A stretch of 64,000 nucleotides of DNA from NCBI RefSeq assembly GCF_030411995.1, contig NZ_JASNRC010000001.1, positions 504,231-568,230 of the forward strand, written 5' to 3'. Positions 25,624-34,047 of the stretch are shown piece after piece. Each line of letters starts with the position of its first letter. Position 1 is the stretch's first letter. The notes below the pieces were generated by a model that did not search any database, was not told the origin of the DNA, and saw only the letters and a list, made by a program, of their open reading frames with translations. The translations under genes were made by a program, and so were the position numbers. The stretch is from Massilia sp. YIM B02769 (GTDB lineage Bacteria > Pseudomonadota > Gammaproteobacteria > Burkholderiales > Burkholderiaceae_D).

Positions 25624-26973
25624 TCAATATCTGTGCGCATACAGGCGCGCACAGTCGCCGTAGTTCAGGAGGCGCAGCAGGGCCGCCACCATGTGGTTCA
25701 GCTCGCGCAGCTCGACCGGATGCCCCGCGCCGGCCAGGCTCCGCAGCCTGACGTGCAGGGCGCCGGCCGCGGTGAAACCGATGCGCGCCAGGCGCGAGCA
25801 GTCGAGCACGACCGGCGTCGCGAGGACGGGCACGCCGCCGTCCGTAGCGCCGGAAACGTCCCCGTCCGAGGCGGCATAGGCATCGATCGCCGCCAGCAAG
25901 GCGCCGATATCGCCGTCCACCGCCGGCGGCAAGAGAAAACGCTGTTCGGCTTCCAGCCCCGCGGTATTCGCCGCTGCCGCGCTGGCCGCGCCGGCCGGGG
26001 CAAGCAGCGGCGTTTCGAACGACGGCGGCGACACCTCGAAGGTCACGCAATAATCCATCGCGGTTTCCTCGAAATCCTTTTCGCGGTCCAGCAGTTGCAG
26101 CAGTTCGAGCAGGAGCAGCCAGGGCGCTTCGCCACTGCCGCGTTCGCCGATGGCCAGCATCGGGCGCAGCACCGCCAGCAAGGCGTCCGCGCCGGCCAGG
26201 ACCACGGCGCGCTCTTCGCGGCGCAGGGCTTGCAGGCTGGCCAGCAGGGCGCCGCAGCCTTCGGGATTGGCGCTGCGCACGGCGCCGAAGTCGAGCCGCA
26301 CCGGCGTGCCCGGCGGCGCCGGCTTGCGCAGCGCCGCCAGGTGCGCGCCCAGGCTGGCGTCGAGCGCGGCCGGCAGGCGCAAGGCCGGGGCCACGCCCGC
26401 GAAAGCCGGTTGCGGCGCGGCGCGCGGCAGACGGTCGGTGTAGGCGGGCGGGGAAGTTTCGAAATGGCTGGCGTAGTCGATGGCGATGCTGTCGAAGTCC
26501 TGCTCGCGGCCCTGGGCCTGGTACAGGTCGAAGAGCATCCACCAGGGCAGGCGTTCGGTGCGGCCGAGCTCGCCCAGGCAGTCGCGCAGCATGCCCTCGG
26601 CCAAATCCGCCTGGCCATTGGCATACAGGATGGCGCTTTCCTCGACCACGGGCGCGTTGGCCGGGGTGACGGCGGTGTCCGGCTGTTCGGCCAGGGGGCC
26701 GAGTTCGGTGTCGGCGCTGGTGGCCAGCGGAGTGGCGGCAGCGGCCGGCGGGCGGTGGCCGCTGCCCCAGCCGGCGTCGAGGTCGTCGAACAGGTCGGTG
26801 GTCATGGCCAGTTCGATGGCGTCGATCTTGGCGGCGGTGGCGCGCGCGATGTCGCGCTGGCGCTCGCGTTCGGCATCGGTCGACAGGCGCGAGGGTTCGC
26901 CCGCGCGCAGGCGCGTGGCCGGCGCCTCGGCTACCCCGTCATTCTTTTTCTTCAGGAAGGAGAATAAGCCCAC
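25624..26973 (-). CDS. Two-module protein with helical and STAS-like repeats
   Basis: The 449-residue cytosolic protein starts MGLFSFLKKKND. After a linker rich in Ala and Thr it contains two similar modules. Each has a helical stretch (WWMLFDLYQAQGREQDFDS in the first, LLELLQLLDREKDFEETAMDY in the second, both ending in FExSPP) followed by a beta/alpha region that looks like a STAS or anti-sigma-antagonist fold. The last region contains VVLDCSRLARIGFTAAGAL, close to the conserved STAS loop pattern. The helical segments resemble those in polarity or pilus-associated proteins, but I do not assign a function. The gene precedes hslV on the minus strand, but hslV has its own heat-shock-like promoter. 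Confidence 0.65.
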   Translation of the reverse strand: MGLFSFLKKKNDGVAEAPATRLRAGEPSRLSTDAERERQRDIARATAAKIDAIELAMTTDLFDDLDAGWGSGHRPPAAAATPLATSADTELGPLAEQPDTAVTPANAPVVEESAILYANGQADLAEGMLRDCLGELGRTERLPWWMLFDLYQAQGREQDFDSIAIDYASHFETSPPAYTDRLPRAAPQPAFAGVAPALRLPAALDASLGAHLAALRKPAPPGTPVRLDFGAVRSANPEGCGALLASLQALRREERAVVLAGADALLAVLRPMLAIGERGSGEAPWLLLLELLQLLDREKDFEETAMDYCVTFEVSPPSFETPLLAPAGAASAAAANTAGLEAEQRFLLPPAVDGDIGALLAAIDAYAASDGDVSGATDGGVPVLATPVVLDCSRLARIGFTAAGALHVRLRSLAGAGHPVELRELNHMVAALLRLLNYGDCARLYAHRY

Positions 26974-27185
26974 GTCGTTTCCGTCTATCGTTTGCCCGCT
27001 GTTACCTTACGCCTGCGTCGCATGACAGTGCGCTTTGCAAGCGCTCATCCATGACGGTAGCACGGACGCCCACGCGACGTCCTGCGCACACGTGCGCAGG
27101 CGCAAACCCTGTGCAGGCGAGCGCTAGTGTATCCCATGGGAAAGATTTTGACGGCACGCCTGGTGCTGCCGGACGTGTAAAAAAG

Positions 27186-27216
27186 AAAAAAGCATGCGGT
27201 TGCGCGCATGCTTTTT
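27186..27216. terminator. Rho-independent terminator of dksA
   Basis: GCATGCG and CGCATGC pair, extended by A5/T5 runs on both sides, giving a strong stem of 12 bp. It lies 19 bases beyond the dksA stop on the minus strand, where the U-run comes from the A-run upstream on the plus strand. It could act in both directions. Confidence 0.85.
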
Positions 27217-27235
27217 CGGTGGGGGCGTGATCGGA

Positions 27236-27688
27236 TCAGTCGCCGTACAGTTTTTGCTTCAGTTCACGGCGCTGTTGGGCTTCGAGCGACAGGGTGGCGG
27301 TCGGACGGGCGATCAGGCGCGGAATGCCGATCGGCTCGCCGGTTTCCTCGCACCAGCCGTATTCGCCGGCTTCGATGGCGGCCAGCGATTGCTGGACCTT
27401 TTTCAGCAGCTTGCGTTCGCGGTCGCGGGTGCGCAGTTCCAGCGCGTGCTCTTCCTCGATGGTGGCGCGGTCGGCCGGGTCCGGGACCAGGACGGTTTCG
27501 CGCAGGTGCTCTGTGGTCTCACCGGCGTTTTTCAGCAGCTCTTTCTCGAGCTGTTGCAGGCGGTCCTTGAAGAACGCGAGCTGGGCCGGGTTCATGTAGT
27601 CCTCGTCGCCCATCGCCCGAATTTCCTCTTCCGAAATGAGTCGGTCTTCGGACTGCGCGGCGGTATTCGATTTCGTTGTTTTAGTCAT
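27236..27688 (-). CDS. dksA: RNA polymerase-binding transcription factor DksA, cysteine-poor type
   Basis: DksA binds in the RNA polymerase secondary channel and with ppGpp resets transcription of rRNA and amino-acid genes. The 150-residue product has the coiled coil with the conserved tip motif DPADRATIEEE and the C-terminal region GEYGWCEETGEPIGIPRL. Of the four zinc cysteines of E. coli DksA only the first remains; the partner positions read Thr, Ser and a non-Cys residue. The fold must therefore be stable without zinc, as in other cysteine-poor DksA proteins. The start ATG 27688 has GAAGG upstream, and a strong terminator follows the stop. Confidence 0.93.
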   Translation of the reverse strand: MTKTTKSNTAAQSEDRLISEEEIRAMGDEDYMNPAQLAFFKDRLQQLEKELLKNAGETTEHLRETVLVPDPADRATIEEEHALELRTRDRERKLLKKVQQSLAAIEAGEYGWCEETGEPIGIPRLIARPTATLSLEAQQRRELKQKLYGD

Positions 27689-27889
27689 GTTGCCTTCGAT
27701 ACGACAGAGGTTTCATTTTATCAGCTGGCTCAGCAACAACGCCGGGTCACGGGGCGTGTACGTCTTCCAGCTGCCATGACGGCACAGCAATCTGCCGTCT
27801 TCGCCGCCGGACTGGCCGGCGGCGCCTGCTTGGCGGTGCCTGTCATGCCGTGGCAAAAGGCGCGACGGGTACCGCGAAACCGGGATAGT

Positions 27890-28939
27890 TTATACCAAAC
27901 ACTGTTCCAATCCGCGGATAAATACGTCTTTTGGTAAATTTTTACCAATAAACACCATTTTACTGCCTCGGGCTTCGTTCTCTTCCCACTTTGCGCCCAG
28001 GTCACTGCCCATGATTTGATGCACGCCTTGGAACACGACTTTGCGGTCGGCGCCCTGCATGGAAAGAACGCCCTTGTAGCGCAGCATGTTCGGGCCGAAA
28101 ACCTGCACCAGGCTGCCGAGGAACTGGTCCAGGCGTTCCGGATCGAAAGCGCGTTCGCTCTTGAACACGAAAGCGGCGATGTCGTCGCTGTGGTGCGAAT
28201 GGTGGTGGTCGTGGCTGCAGGCCTCGCCGTGTGCATGGTCGTGGCCGCAATGCGCGTGGTCGTGGTCATGATCATGATCGTCGGCGCGCAGGAAATCGGG
28301 ATCGAGCTCCAGCTTGTCGTTCAGGTTGAAGCCGCGCAAGTCCATCACTTCGCTCAGCGGCGCGCTGCCGAAGTCGGAGGTCGAGATCGGCGCGCGCGGG
28401 TTGATGCGCGCCAGGCGCGCCTTCAGGGCGTCGATGGCGGCGGCATCCACCAGGTCCAGCTTCGAGAGCAGGATCTTGTCGGCAAAGCCGACCTGGCGCT
28501 GGGCTTCTTCGTGGCGGTCCAGCTGGTCCATCGCATGGCGGGCGTCGACCACGGTCACCACGGCGTCGAGCAGGTAGTAAGCACCAACTTCCTCGTCGAC
28601 GAAGAAGGTCTGGGCCACCGGTCCCGGATTGGCCAGGCCCGTGGTTTCGATGACCACGCGGTCGAAAGCGAGTTCGCCGGCTTCGCGCTTTTGCGCCAGG
28701 TTCGTCAATGCGACGATCAGGTCGCCGCGCACGGTGCAGCAGATGCAGCCGTTGTTCATCTCGACGATCTGCTCGCCGCTGTCCTGGACCAGGATTTCGT
28801 TGTCGATGTTTTCCTGGCCAAATTCGTTTTCGATGACGGCGATGCGCAGGCCGTGTTCCTCGCGCAGGATGCGGTTGAGGAGGGTGGTCTTGCCGGCGCC
28901 GAGGAAGCCGGTCAGGATGGTGGCAGGAATCAGTGACAT
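27890..28939 (-). CDS. CobW/COG0523-family GTPase with histidine-rich loop (probable zinc metallochaperone)
   Basis: This is a G3E GTPase of 349 residues. Walker A GFLGAGKT is at residues 11-18, the metal-binding CxCC motif (CICC) at 65-68, the ETTGLANP switch follows, and the guanine-specificity motif is SKLD. A stretch at about residues 217-250 is very rich in His and Asp (clusters such as HDHDHDHAH). The C-terminal CobW_C domain runs from about 255 to the end. Proteins of this form deliver metal, usually zinc, to target enzymes. No Zur box or zinc-responsive gene is seen nearby, so the metal is inferred. dksA lies about 200 bases downstream, and elsewhere such proteins often sit beside dksA paralogues. 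Confidence 0.88.
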   Translation of the reverse strand: MSLIPATILTGFLGAGKTTLLNRILREEHGLRIAVIENEFGQENIDNEILVQDSGEQIVEMNNGCICCTVRGDLIVALTNLAQKREAGELAFDRVVIETTGLANPGPVAQTFFVDEEVGAYYLLDAVVTVVDARHAMDQLDRHEEAQRQVGFADKILLSKLDLVDAAAIDALKARLARINPRAPISTSDFGSAPLSEVMDLRGFNLNDKLELDPDFLRADDHDHDHDHAHCGHDHAHGEACSHDHHHSHHSDDIAAFVFKSERAFDPERLDQFLGSLVQVFGPNMLRYKGVLSMQGADRKVVFQGVHQIMGSDLGAKWEENEARGSKMVFIGKNLPKDVFIRGLEQCLV

Positions 28940-29053
28940 GGTCTTTACGTTGCGTTGTGCCTGGTATCAGGCGCGGAGAATCGAAAGATTATGCCGTAAT
29001 TTGCAATCTGCCACCATCAACCGTGCCAGCCTTTGCGTCAGCTCAGGTAAAGC

Positions 29054-29980
29054 CTACTTCAGCTTCGCCCGCGGATGCGCCCGGTCATAGACAGCGGCCA
29101 GGTGCTGGAAGTCGAGCGCCGTGTAGACCTGGGTAGACGTGATGCTGGCGTGGCCCAGGAGTTCCTGCACGGCGCGCAGGTCGCCCGAGGATTGCAGCAG
29201 GTGCGAGGCAAACGAGTGGCGCAGCACGTGCGGGTGCACGTGCACCGGGGTGCCGGCCTTCAGGGCATGCTGTTTCAGGCGGTGCTGGACCACGCGCGGC
29301 GTGACGCGGGTGCCGCGGCTGGACAGGAACAGGGCGGCGCTGCCGTCGCTGGCCGGCGGACGCACCGCCAGCCAGGCCGCCAGCGCCTCGCGCGCCGGGG
29401 CGCCGACCGGCACCCGGCGCATCTTGCCGCCCTTGCCGGTGACCACGACGTCGCCGGCGGCGGCATCGAACCAGCCGAGCGAGGCGCCATGCGCGTGGTC
29501 GGTATAGGCCAGGTCGAGCCCGGCCAGTTCCGACACCCGCAGGCCGCTCGAATACAGCAGTTCGAACATGGCGCGGTTGCACAATTCCTCGGGCTCGGGA
29601 TGGCCGTGGCGGTTCGCTTCCAATAACTGCACGGCGTCGTCGACGGCCAGCGCCTTCGGCAGCGACTTGGCGCGGCGCGGGGCGCGCACGCCGTCGACCG
29701 GGTTGGCCGGCAGGGCGGTGTGCAGCGACAGCCACGCATAGAAGCCGCGCCAGCCGGACAGCTTGCGGGCGATCGAACGCGGATTCTGGCCGGCGCCATG
29801 CAGGCGCGCGGCAAAGCGGCGCATGTCGGCGTGGTTCAGCCTGGTCCAGTCCGTGTGGCCGGCCAGTTGCGCCAGCTCGGCCAGGTCGCGCCGGTAGGCG
29901 CCGATCGTGTGCGGGGACAATTGGCGCTGGGTGAGCAGTTCACCCAGGTAGCGCTGCGCCCAGTCTGCGCCGCCCTCCAT
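29054..29980 (-). CDS. xerC: Tyrosine recombinase XerC
   Basis: XerC with XerD resolves chromosome dimers at dif. The 308-residue product has the N-terminal SAM-like core-binding domain (LSPHTIGAYRRDLAELAQLA) and the catalytic domain. Catalytic residues seen are Arg in SGLRVSELAGL, Lys in TGKGGKMRRVP, His-x-x-Arg in HVLRHSFASHLL, His in LGHASI, and the nucleophile Tyr in TQVYT. ATG 29980 sits just past the end of the DUF484 gene, whose stop is at 29983-29985, so the two genes are tightly coupled, as in the E. coli dapF-yigA-xerC operon. Confidence 0.95.
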   Translation of the reverse strand: MEGGADWAQRYLGELLTQRQLSPHTIGAYRRDLAELAQLAGHTDWTRLNHADMRRFAARLHGAGQNPRSIARKLSGWRGFYAWLSLHTALPANPVDGVRAPRRAKSLPKALAVDDAVQLLEANRHGHPEPEELCNRAMFELLYSSGLRVSELAGLDLAYTDHAHGASLGWFDAAAGDVVVTGKGGKMRRVPVGAPAREALAAWLAVRPPASDGSAALFLSSRGTRVTPRVVQHRLKQHALKAGTPVHVHPHVLRHSFASHLLQSSGDLRAVQELLGHASITSTQVYTALDFQHLAAVYDRAHPRAKLK

Positions 29981-29982
29981 GC

Positions 29983-30645
29983 TCAGGCGCGCAGCTGGGC
30001 CAGCGCGGTGCTGGCGCTCTGGCCCAGCTGGACCAGGAAATCGGTGGCCATGACTGGGCTGAAGCGTTCGGTATCCGGCGAACCCAGTACCAGCAGGCCG
30101 AAGGTCTTGCCGTCGGCCACCAGCGGCAGCAGTACGGTCGAGCGTACCGCTGCCGGATCGTCGAGCCAACGCACCGCCTCGAAATCCTTGTTCGGGCCGC
30201 AATAGGGCACGCGCAGGCTGGCCGCGAACAGGCGCGCATCCTCGGTCACGCCGGCTGCGAATGGAGCGTCGGCATGTTCTGCTGCCACATTCCACAAGCG
30301 CAAGGTGGCTTGCGGCACGCCGAAGTGAGCGACCAGGCCGTCGACCAGGTCGCGTGCCATGGCCGCGCCGCCTTGCGAGCGCAGCAGGGCCAGATGCCAG
30401 GCGTGGAAATTGTTCAGGATCGTGGTGTTGTCGGTGGCGGTACGCACCAGTTCCGCCATGCGCAGCTCGAGCGCGTTGTATTTCGCGCGCATCACTTCCA
30501 TCTGGCGTTCCTGCAAGGACACCGTCTTGCCGGTCAGCGGGCTGGACAGCCTGACGTCGCCCAGCAGGCCGGCATGTTCTTCGAAAAAGCGTGGATGGTC
30601 GGCCAGGTATTGGGCGACGGCGGCGGAGTCCAGGGTGGCGGTCAT
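29983..30645 (-). CDS. DUF484 family protein (YigA-like)
   Basis: The 220-residue product has an N-terminal helical segment (VAQYLADHPRFFEEHAGLL, the DUF484 hallmark), a coiled coil with QERQMEVMRAKY, and a GAF-like C-terminal domain (LLPLVADGKTFGLLVLGSPD). Its function is unknown. It is directly upstream of xerC, as in many proteobacteria, where dapF normally precedes it. Here dapF lies about 3.4 kb away, with the porin and Sel1 genes between. Confidence 0.85.
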   Translation of the reverse strand: MTATLDSAAVAQYLADHPRFFEEHAGLLGDVRLSSPLTGKTVSLQERQMEVMRAKYNALELRMAELVRTATDNTTILNNFHAWHLALLRSQGGAAMARDLVDGLVAHFGVPQATLRLWNVAAEHADAPFAAGVTEDARLFAASLRVPYCGPNKDFEAVRWLDDPAAVRSTVLLPLVADGKTFGLLVLGSPDTERFSPVMATDFLVQLGQSASTALAQLRA

Positions 30646-30751
30646 CTTAGGTCTTGCAGTAATAGTGTGTGCGCAATTCTACCCGAGCGGGACAGGGCGG
30701 CGGGCAGAAAAAGGGCGCCTGCGCAACGCCGTTCCCGGCACGGTGGAATGA

Positions 30752-30788
30752 AAAAAGGCGGACACCGTTGCCGATGTCCGCCTTCCTT
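30752..30788 (-). terminator. Rho-independent terminator of the porin gene
   Basis: AAGGCGGACA and TGTCCGCCTT form a perfect 10-bp stem around a 10-base loop. On the minus strand the stem is followed by a run of T, provided by AAAAAA at 30751-30756. It lies 33 bases beyond the porin stop and ends porin transcription ahead of the DUF484 gene. Confidence 0.85.
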
Positions 30789-30820
30789 ATCCAGTCTGTC
30801 GGGCCGGAGCCCAGGTCAGC

Positions 30821-31882
30821 TTAGAACGAGTGGTTGATGCCCAGGTCGTAGTAGTTGACCGAACGATCCACGCCGAACTGGGCCTGAGGGCCAGTCTTGC
30901 GCGACGCGTCGATGTACAGGTAGGTACGCTTCGACAGGCTGTACTCGTAGCCCAGCGACATCTGCTTGGTCTTGATGTAGTTGTCTGGATCTTTCTGGCC
31001 GTAACCGACCAGGATCTTGCCTGGACCCATGGTGTAGTTGGCGCCCAGGACCCATGCGTTGGTCTCAGGACCGACGCGGACACCGTTCGCCAGCACTGGC
31101 AGCGCGGTGAAGGCGTTGCCCTGGTCCTGGTGGGTGTACAGGGCCATCAGTTTCAGTTGCGGGGTTGCCATGAACGAACCGGCAGCCGACCAGACCTTGG
31201 TTTCGACGGCGTTACGCTCGTAGCCCAGCATCAGGGCTGCAGGACCGTTGTTGTAGGTGGTCGAGATCGAGAACGGATTGGCCGATGCTTCGGCGCCGAC
31301 CGGGTACTGGGTGCCGACTGCACGGCCGTTGGCGCCTGCGCCTTCCTTGGTGGCGATCGCGGCGTTCACCTGGAAGCCGCTGACGACTGGCGAGTTGTAC
31401 CAGAAGGCGTTCGACCAGCGGTTGTTCGACGAGTTGGCTGGTTCCAGCGGTGCCGAGTTGTAGCCTGCGACTGCCAGGTCGGTGTAGAAGCCGCCCTGGT
31501 TCGGCAGTGCGTGCCATGGCTCGAAGGCGCCGATGGTTTCCTGGTACGGGGTCAGGCCACGACCGATGCGGACCATACCGAAGTCGCCCTGCAGGCCGAC
31601 GCGGCTCTGGCCCTGGAACAGCGGACGCGAACCGTTTTCGACGGTGCCGGTGTCCGACTCGTAGCGGATTTCCAGTTGGAACAGGGCTTTCAGGCCGTTG
31701 CCCAGGTCTTCAGTACCCTTGAAACCCAGGGTGTTGGCTGCGCGCTTGCCGATCGACAGGGTGTTGCCGCTGCTTTTCTGGACGCCAGCATCGACGGTAC
31801 CGTAGATCTGGACGGAGGTTTGTGCATGGGCAACGCCGGCGAAAGCGCCAACAAGAGCGACTGCCATCAGTGACTTTTTCAT
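30821..31882 (-). CDS. Gram-negative trimeric porin
   Basis: The 353-residue precursor has a signal peptide with cleavage near VAHAQT and a 16-stranded-barrel porin of the Burkholderia/Neisseria type. Family features are SVQIYGTVDAGVQ at the N-terminus, GFKGTEDLGNGLKALFQLE, SRVGLQGDFGMVRIGRG, and a C-terminal aromatic residue (GINHSF) needed for outer-membrane insertion. It would form a general diffusion pore; substrate preference cannot be read. Codon use looks optimised, suggesting high expression. The gene has its own terminator and a long upstream gap. Confidence 0.93.
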   Translation of the reverse strand: MKKSLMAVALVGAFAGVAHAQTSVQIYGTVDAGVQKSSGNTLSIGKRAANTLGFKGTEDLGNGLKALFQLEIRYESDTGTVENGSRPLFQGQSRVGLQGDFGMVRIGRGLTPYQETIGAFEPWHALPNQGGFYTDLAVAGYNSAPLEPANSSNNRWSNAFWYNSPVVSGFQVNAAIATKEGAGANGRAVGTQYPVGAEASANPFSISTTYNNGPAALMLGYERNAVETKVWSAAGSFMATPQLKLMALYTHQDQGNAFTALPVLANGVRVGPETNAWVLGANYTMGPGKILVGYGQKDPDNYIKTKQMSLGYEYSLSKRTYLYIDASRKTGPQAQFGVDRSVNYYDLGINHSF

Positions 31883-32347
31883 TTATTCGTATCCTTCTTA
31901 TAAGTGAATCGGGATCCAGAGAGCATTGAGACTTTATTGGTTTGCTGAATACTCGGACGAGTGAACAGTAATTGCTTAATGCGTCAAGATTGCCGGATTG
32001 GTTAATTATGCGTGCTGGACTTGGTGGAAAGCCAATTTAACCAATCGTGCTGTTGTATTTTCGAAACGCTGAGCTCGCCTTTTCGCACCATCGAAGTGCT
32101 TGCCGCACTGCAATGTGGCTGAGTTCCGCTTCGTTTCGGTGCCCTTGTTCGATATCAATCATTGGGCGGTTCGGGTCATGACGGGCCCGGTGCTGGCTTA
32201 GACTTTTCCCAAACCCGTGCAGTGTGGGCGTGATTTTTCCGGTTCTTGTATATTGGCAACTTTGGCCGCGGCAGGCGCCGCCGGTCGCCGCCTTGCCGGT
32301 CCTGATCGCGCTCCTGCTGCCCCATCCCATTCATAAAGACCCGAACG
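31883..32347. other. Divergent intergenic region between porin and Sel1 genes
   Basis: This 465-bp gap is the most AT-rich stretch of the window near the porin end. It should hold the porin promoter (minus) and the Sel1-gene promoter (plus). A porin ribosome site AAGAAGGAT is clear. On the minus strand TTGGCT with CATAAT 19 bases later is a possible but weak sigma70 promoter. On the plus strand TGTATATT at about 32247-32254 could be an extended -10 for the Sel1 gene. Short open frames here look spurious. Confidence 0.4.
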
Positions 32348-33982
32348 ATGGCTAATCGTGAAGAACTGGCGATCATCCGCGGCGCCCGTGCCGGCCGCGC
32401 CGATGCCCAGCTCGCGCTCGGCAAGCGCTACCTGTTCGGCAGCGCCGGCCTGCCGCAGAGCCTGCCAACCGCGCTGCACTGGCTCGACCGCGCCGCGCGC
32501 CAGGGTTGCGCCGAATCGTGCGAACTGATCGGCAATCACGTGCCGATCGAGCTGGCGCGCCAGCATCCGACGCCGCTGGCGCCCTGGTACGAGCAGGCCT
32601 ACGACGCCGGCAATACCCGCGCCGGCCTGGTGCTGGCCCAGCTGTTGCTTGAAAAGCCAGGCGTGGCCGCCGTGCCGGCGCGCCGGGCAAAAGCCTTGCG
32701 CGCCCTGGAGGACGCGGCCCGCGCCGGTTTCGCCGAGGCCCAGTGGCTGCTGGCGCGCCAGCCCGAAGCCGTCGCGACGGTCGCCGGTGCCAACGGCGCC
32801 GGCGCCCTGCGCAGCCCGGCACGCGCGCCGCATGCGCCGGCCGCCAACGCGCCTGCCTCCGCAGGCGGATCGGCCGGCAACTGCCAACCCTGGCTGCGCC
32901 GGGCCGCCGACAGCGGCCTGGCCGAAGCGCAGTTCGCCTTGCTCGAGCAAAGCTGGAAAGGCGAACGCTGGAGCGATTACTTCGAGCGGGCGCTGCCGCT
33001 GGCGCGTGCCCTGGCCAAGGGCGGCAGGGAACAGGCCCAGCGCCTGACGCCGGGCGAAGTCGGCCTGCTGTCCCGGGTCGCACGGCTGGTCGAACAGGGC
33101 GAGGGCGCGGGTGTGGACGAGACCGAGCTGCACACTTTCTGGGAACTTGCCGCGGCCGAGAACGACCGCCATGCCCAGCTGGCCATGGGCCTGTGGTATG
33201 CACGCATGCAGGTCGACGGCACCCGGGTCGCGGGCGGCGCCGGCGCGGCGAATTTCAAGAAGGCGATCCGCTGGCTGCTGCTGGCCGGCGAACAGGGGCT
33301 GGCGGCGGCCTGGTACGCGCTGTCGCGTATCTATATCAAGCCTGAATTTTCCCAGCGCAATGTGGCCGACGCCCAGCGCTATCTGGAACGGGCTGCCGAA
33401 ATGGGTTACCGGGTCGCCCAGCTCGAGTGCGGCAACAATGCCTGGCGCGCGCGCCGCGAAAACGAAAACAACGATGTGCGCGCCGTCTACTGGCTGCAGC
33501 AGGCCGCCGCCGGCGGCTGCCCCGACGCTGCCGGCGCGCTGCACAAGATCGCCCCGCGCCTGTTCGATCCCGTGCATACCGAAACCGGGGCCCTGCTGGG
33601 CTGCGCGATCGATCTCTCGAACCACCCGCTGCTGGCCGCGCGGCTGGAACTGGCGGCGCTGTTCAACCTCAGCCGCGCCGAAGCGCTGCTGGTCGACCTG
33701 CATGCGGCCGACCAGGGCCACTGCCTGGTGATCGACATCCGCGCCAGCTATGGGCGCAGCAAGCGGCGCCTGGTCATGATCGACACCGCGCACGAGCGCC
33801 AGGCGCTGGACCGCATCGTGGCCTTGTTCGAGAACATCGATTGCGGTCCTGGCGGGCCGGAAGGCAATTACCGCCAGCGCCTGTACCGGCTGCGCACCGT
33901 CGTCACCGAAGCCGGACCCGGGCTCAAGCCAAGCGGGCCAGGCACGCGGCGCGCGAATGCGTCCTACGGCATGGCGGCCTGA
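32348..33982 (+). CDS. Sel1-like repeat protein
   Basis: The 544-residue protein has no signal peptide. Several Sel1-like units of about 36 residues are visible, for example ALHWLDRAARQGCAESCELIG, WLRRAADSGLAEAQFAL, AIRWLLLAGEQGLAAAWYAL and AQRYLERAAEMGYRVAQLEC. They form alpha-solenoid interaction surfaces. An Ala/Pro-rich linker interrupts them near residues 145-175. The C-terminal 140 residues contain a separate domain (GHCLVIDIRASYGRSKRRL) that I do not recognise. Partners are unknown. It lies between porin and dapF, convergent with dapF. Confidence 0.75.
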   Translation: MANREELAIIRGARAGRADAQLALGKRYLFGSAGLPQSLPTALHWLDRAARQGCAESCELIGNHVPIELARQHPTPLAPWYEQAYDAGNTRAGLVLAQLLLEKPGVAAVPARRAKALRALEDAARAGFAEAQWLLARQPEAVATVAGANGAGALRSPARAPHAPAANAPASAGGSAGNCQPWLRRAADSGLAEAQFALLEQSWKGERWSDYFERALPLARALAKGGREQAQRLTPGEVGLLSRVARLVEQGEGAGVDETELHTFWELAAAENDRHAQLAMGLWYARMQVDGTRVAGGAGAANFKKAIRWLLLAGEQGLAAAWYALSRIYIKPEFSQRNVADAQRYLERAAEMGYRVAQLECGNNAWRARRENENNDVRAVYWLQQAAAGGCPDAAGALHKIAPRLFDPVHTETGALLGCAIDLSNHPLLAARLELAALFNLSRAEALLVDLHAADQGHCLVIDIRASYGRSKRRLVMIDTAHERQALDRIVALFENIDCGPGGPEGNYRQRLYRLRTVVTEAGPGLKPSGPGTRRANASYGMAA

Positions 33983-34012
33983 CAACTCAGGCGCGCATGC
34001 CTCGGATGGCGC

Positions 34013-34047
34013 TCAGATGGACTTAGATGGCGCTCAGATAACGCTCA
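34013..34047 (-). repeat. Stop-codon tandem array at the end of dapF
   Basis: Read on the minus strand from the dapF stop, the units are TGAGCGTTATC, TGAGCGCCATC, TAAGTCCATC and TGAGCGCCATC (11, 11, 10, 11 bases). Stops fall at offsets 0, 11, 22 and 32, which covers all three frames. The last codons of dapF (GCC ATC) are part of the repeated unit. Confidence 0.8.

Noticed and set aside
27689..27889. Small gene between the CobW-type gene and dksA
   Set aside because: The open frame there continues from an out-of-frame reading of the CobW gene; the gap more likely holds the dksA promoter (TAAAAT near 27715-27720).
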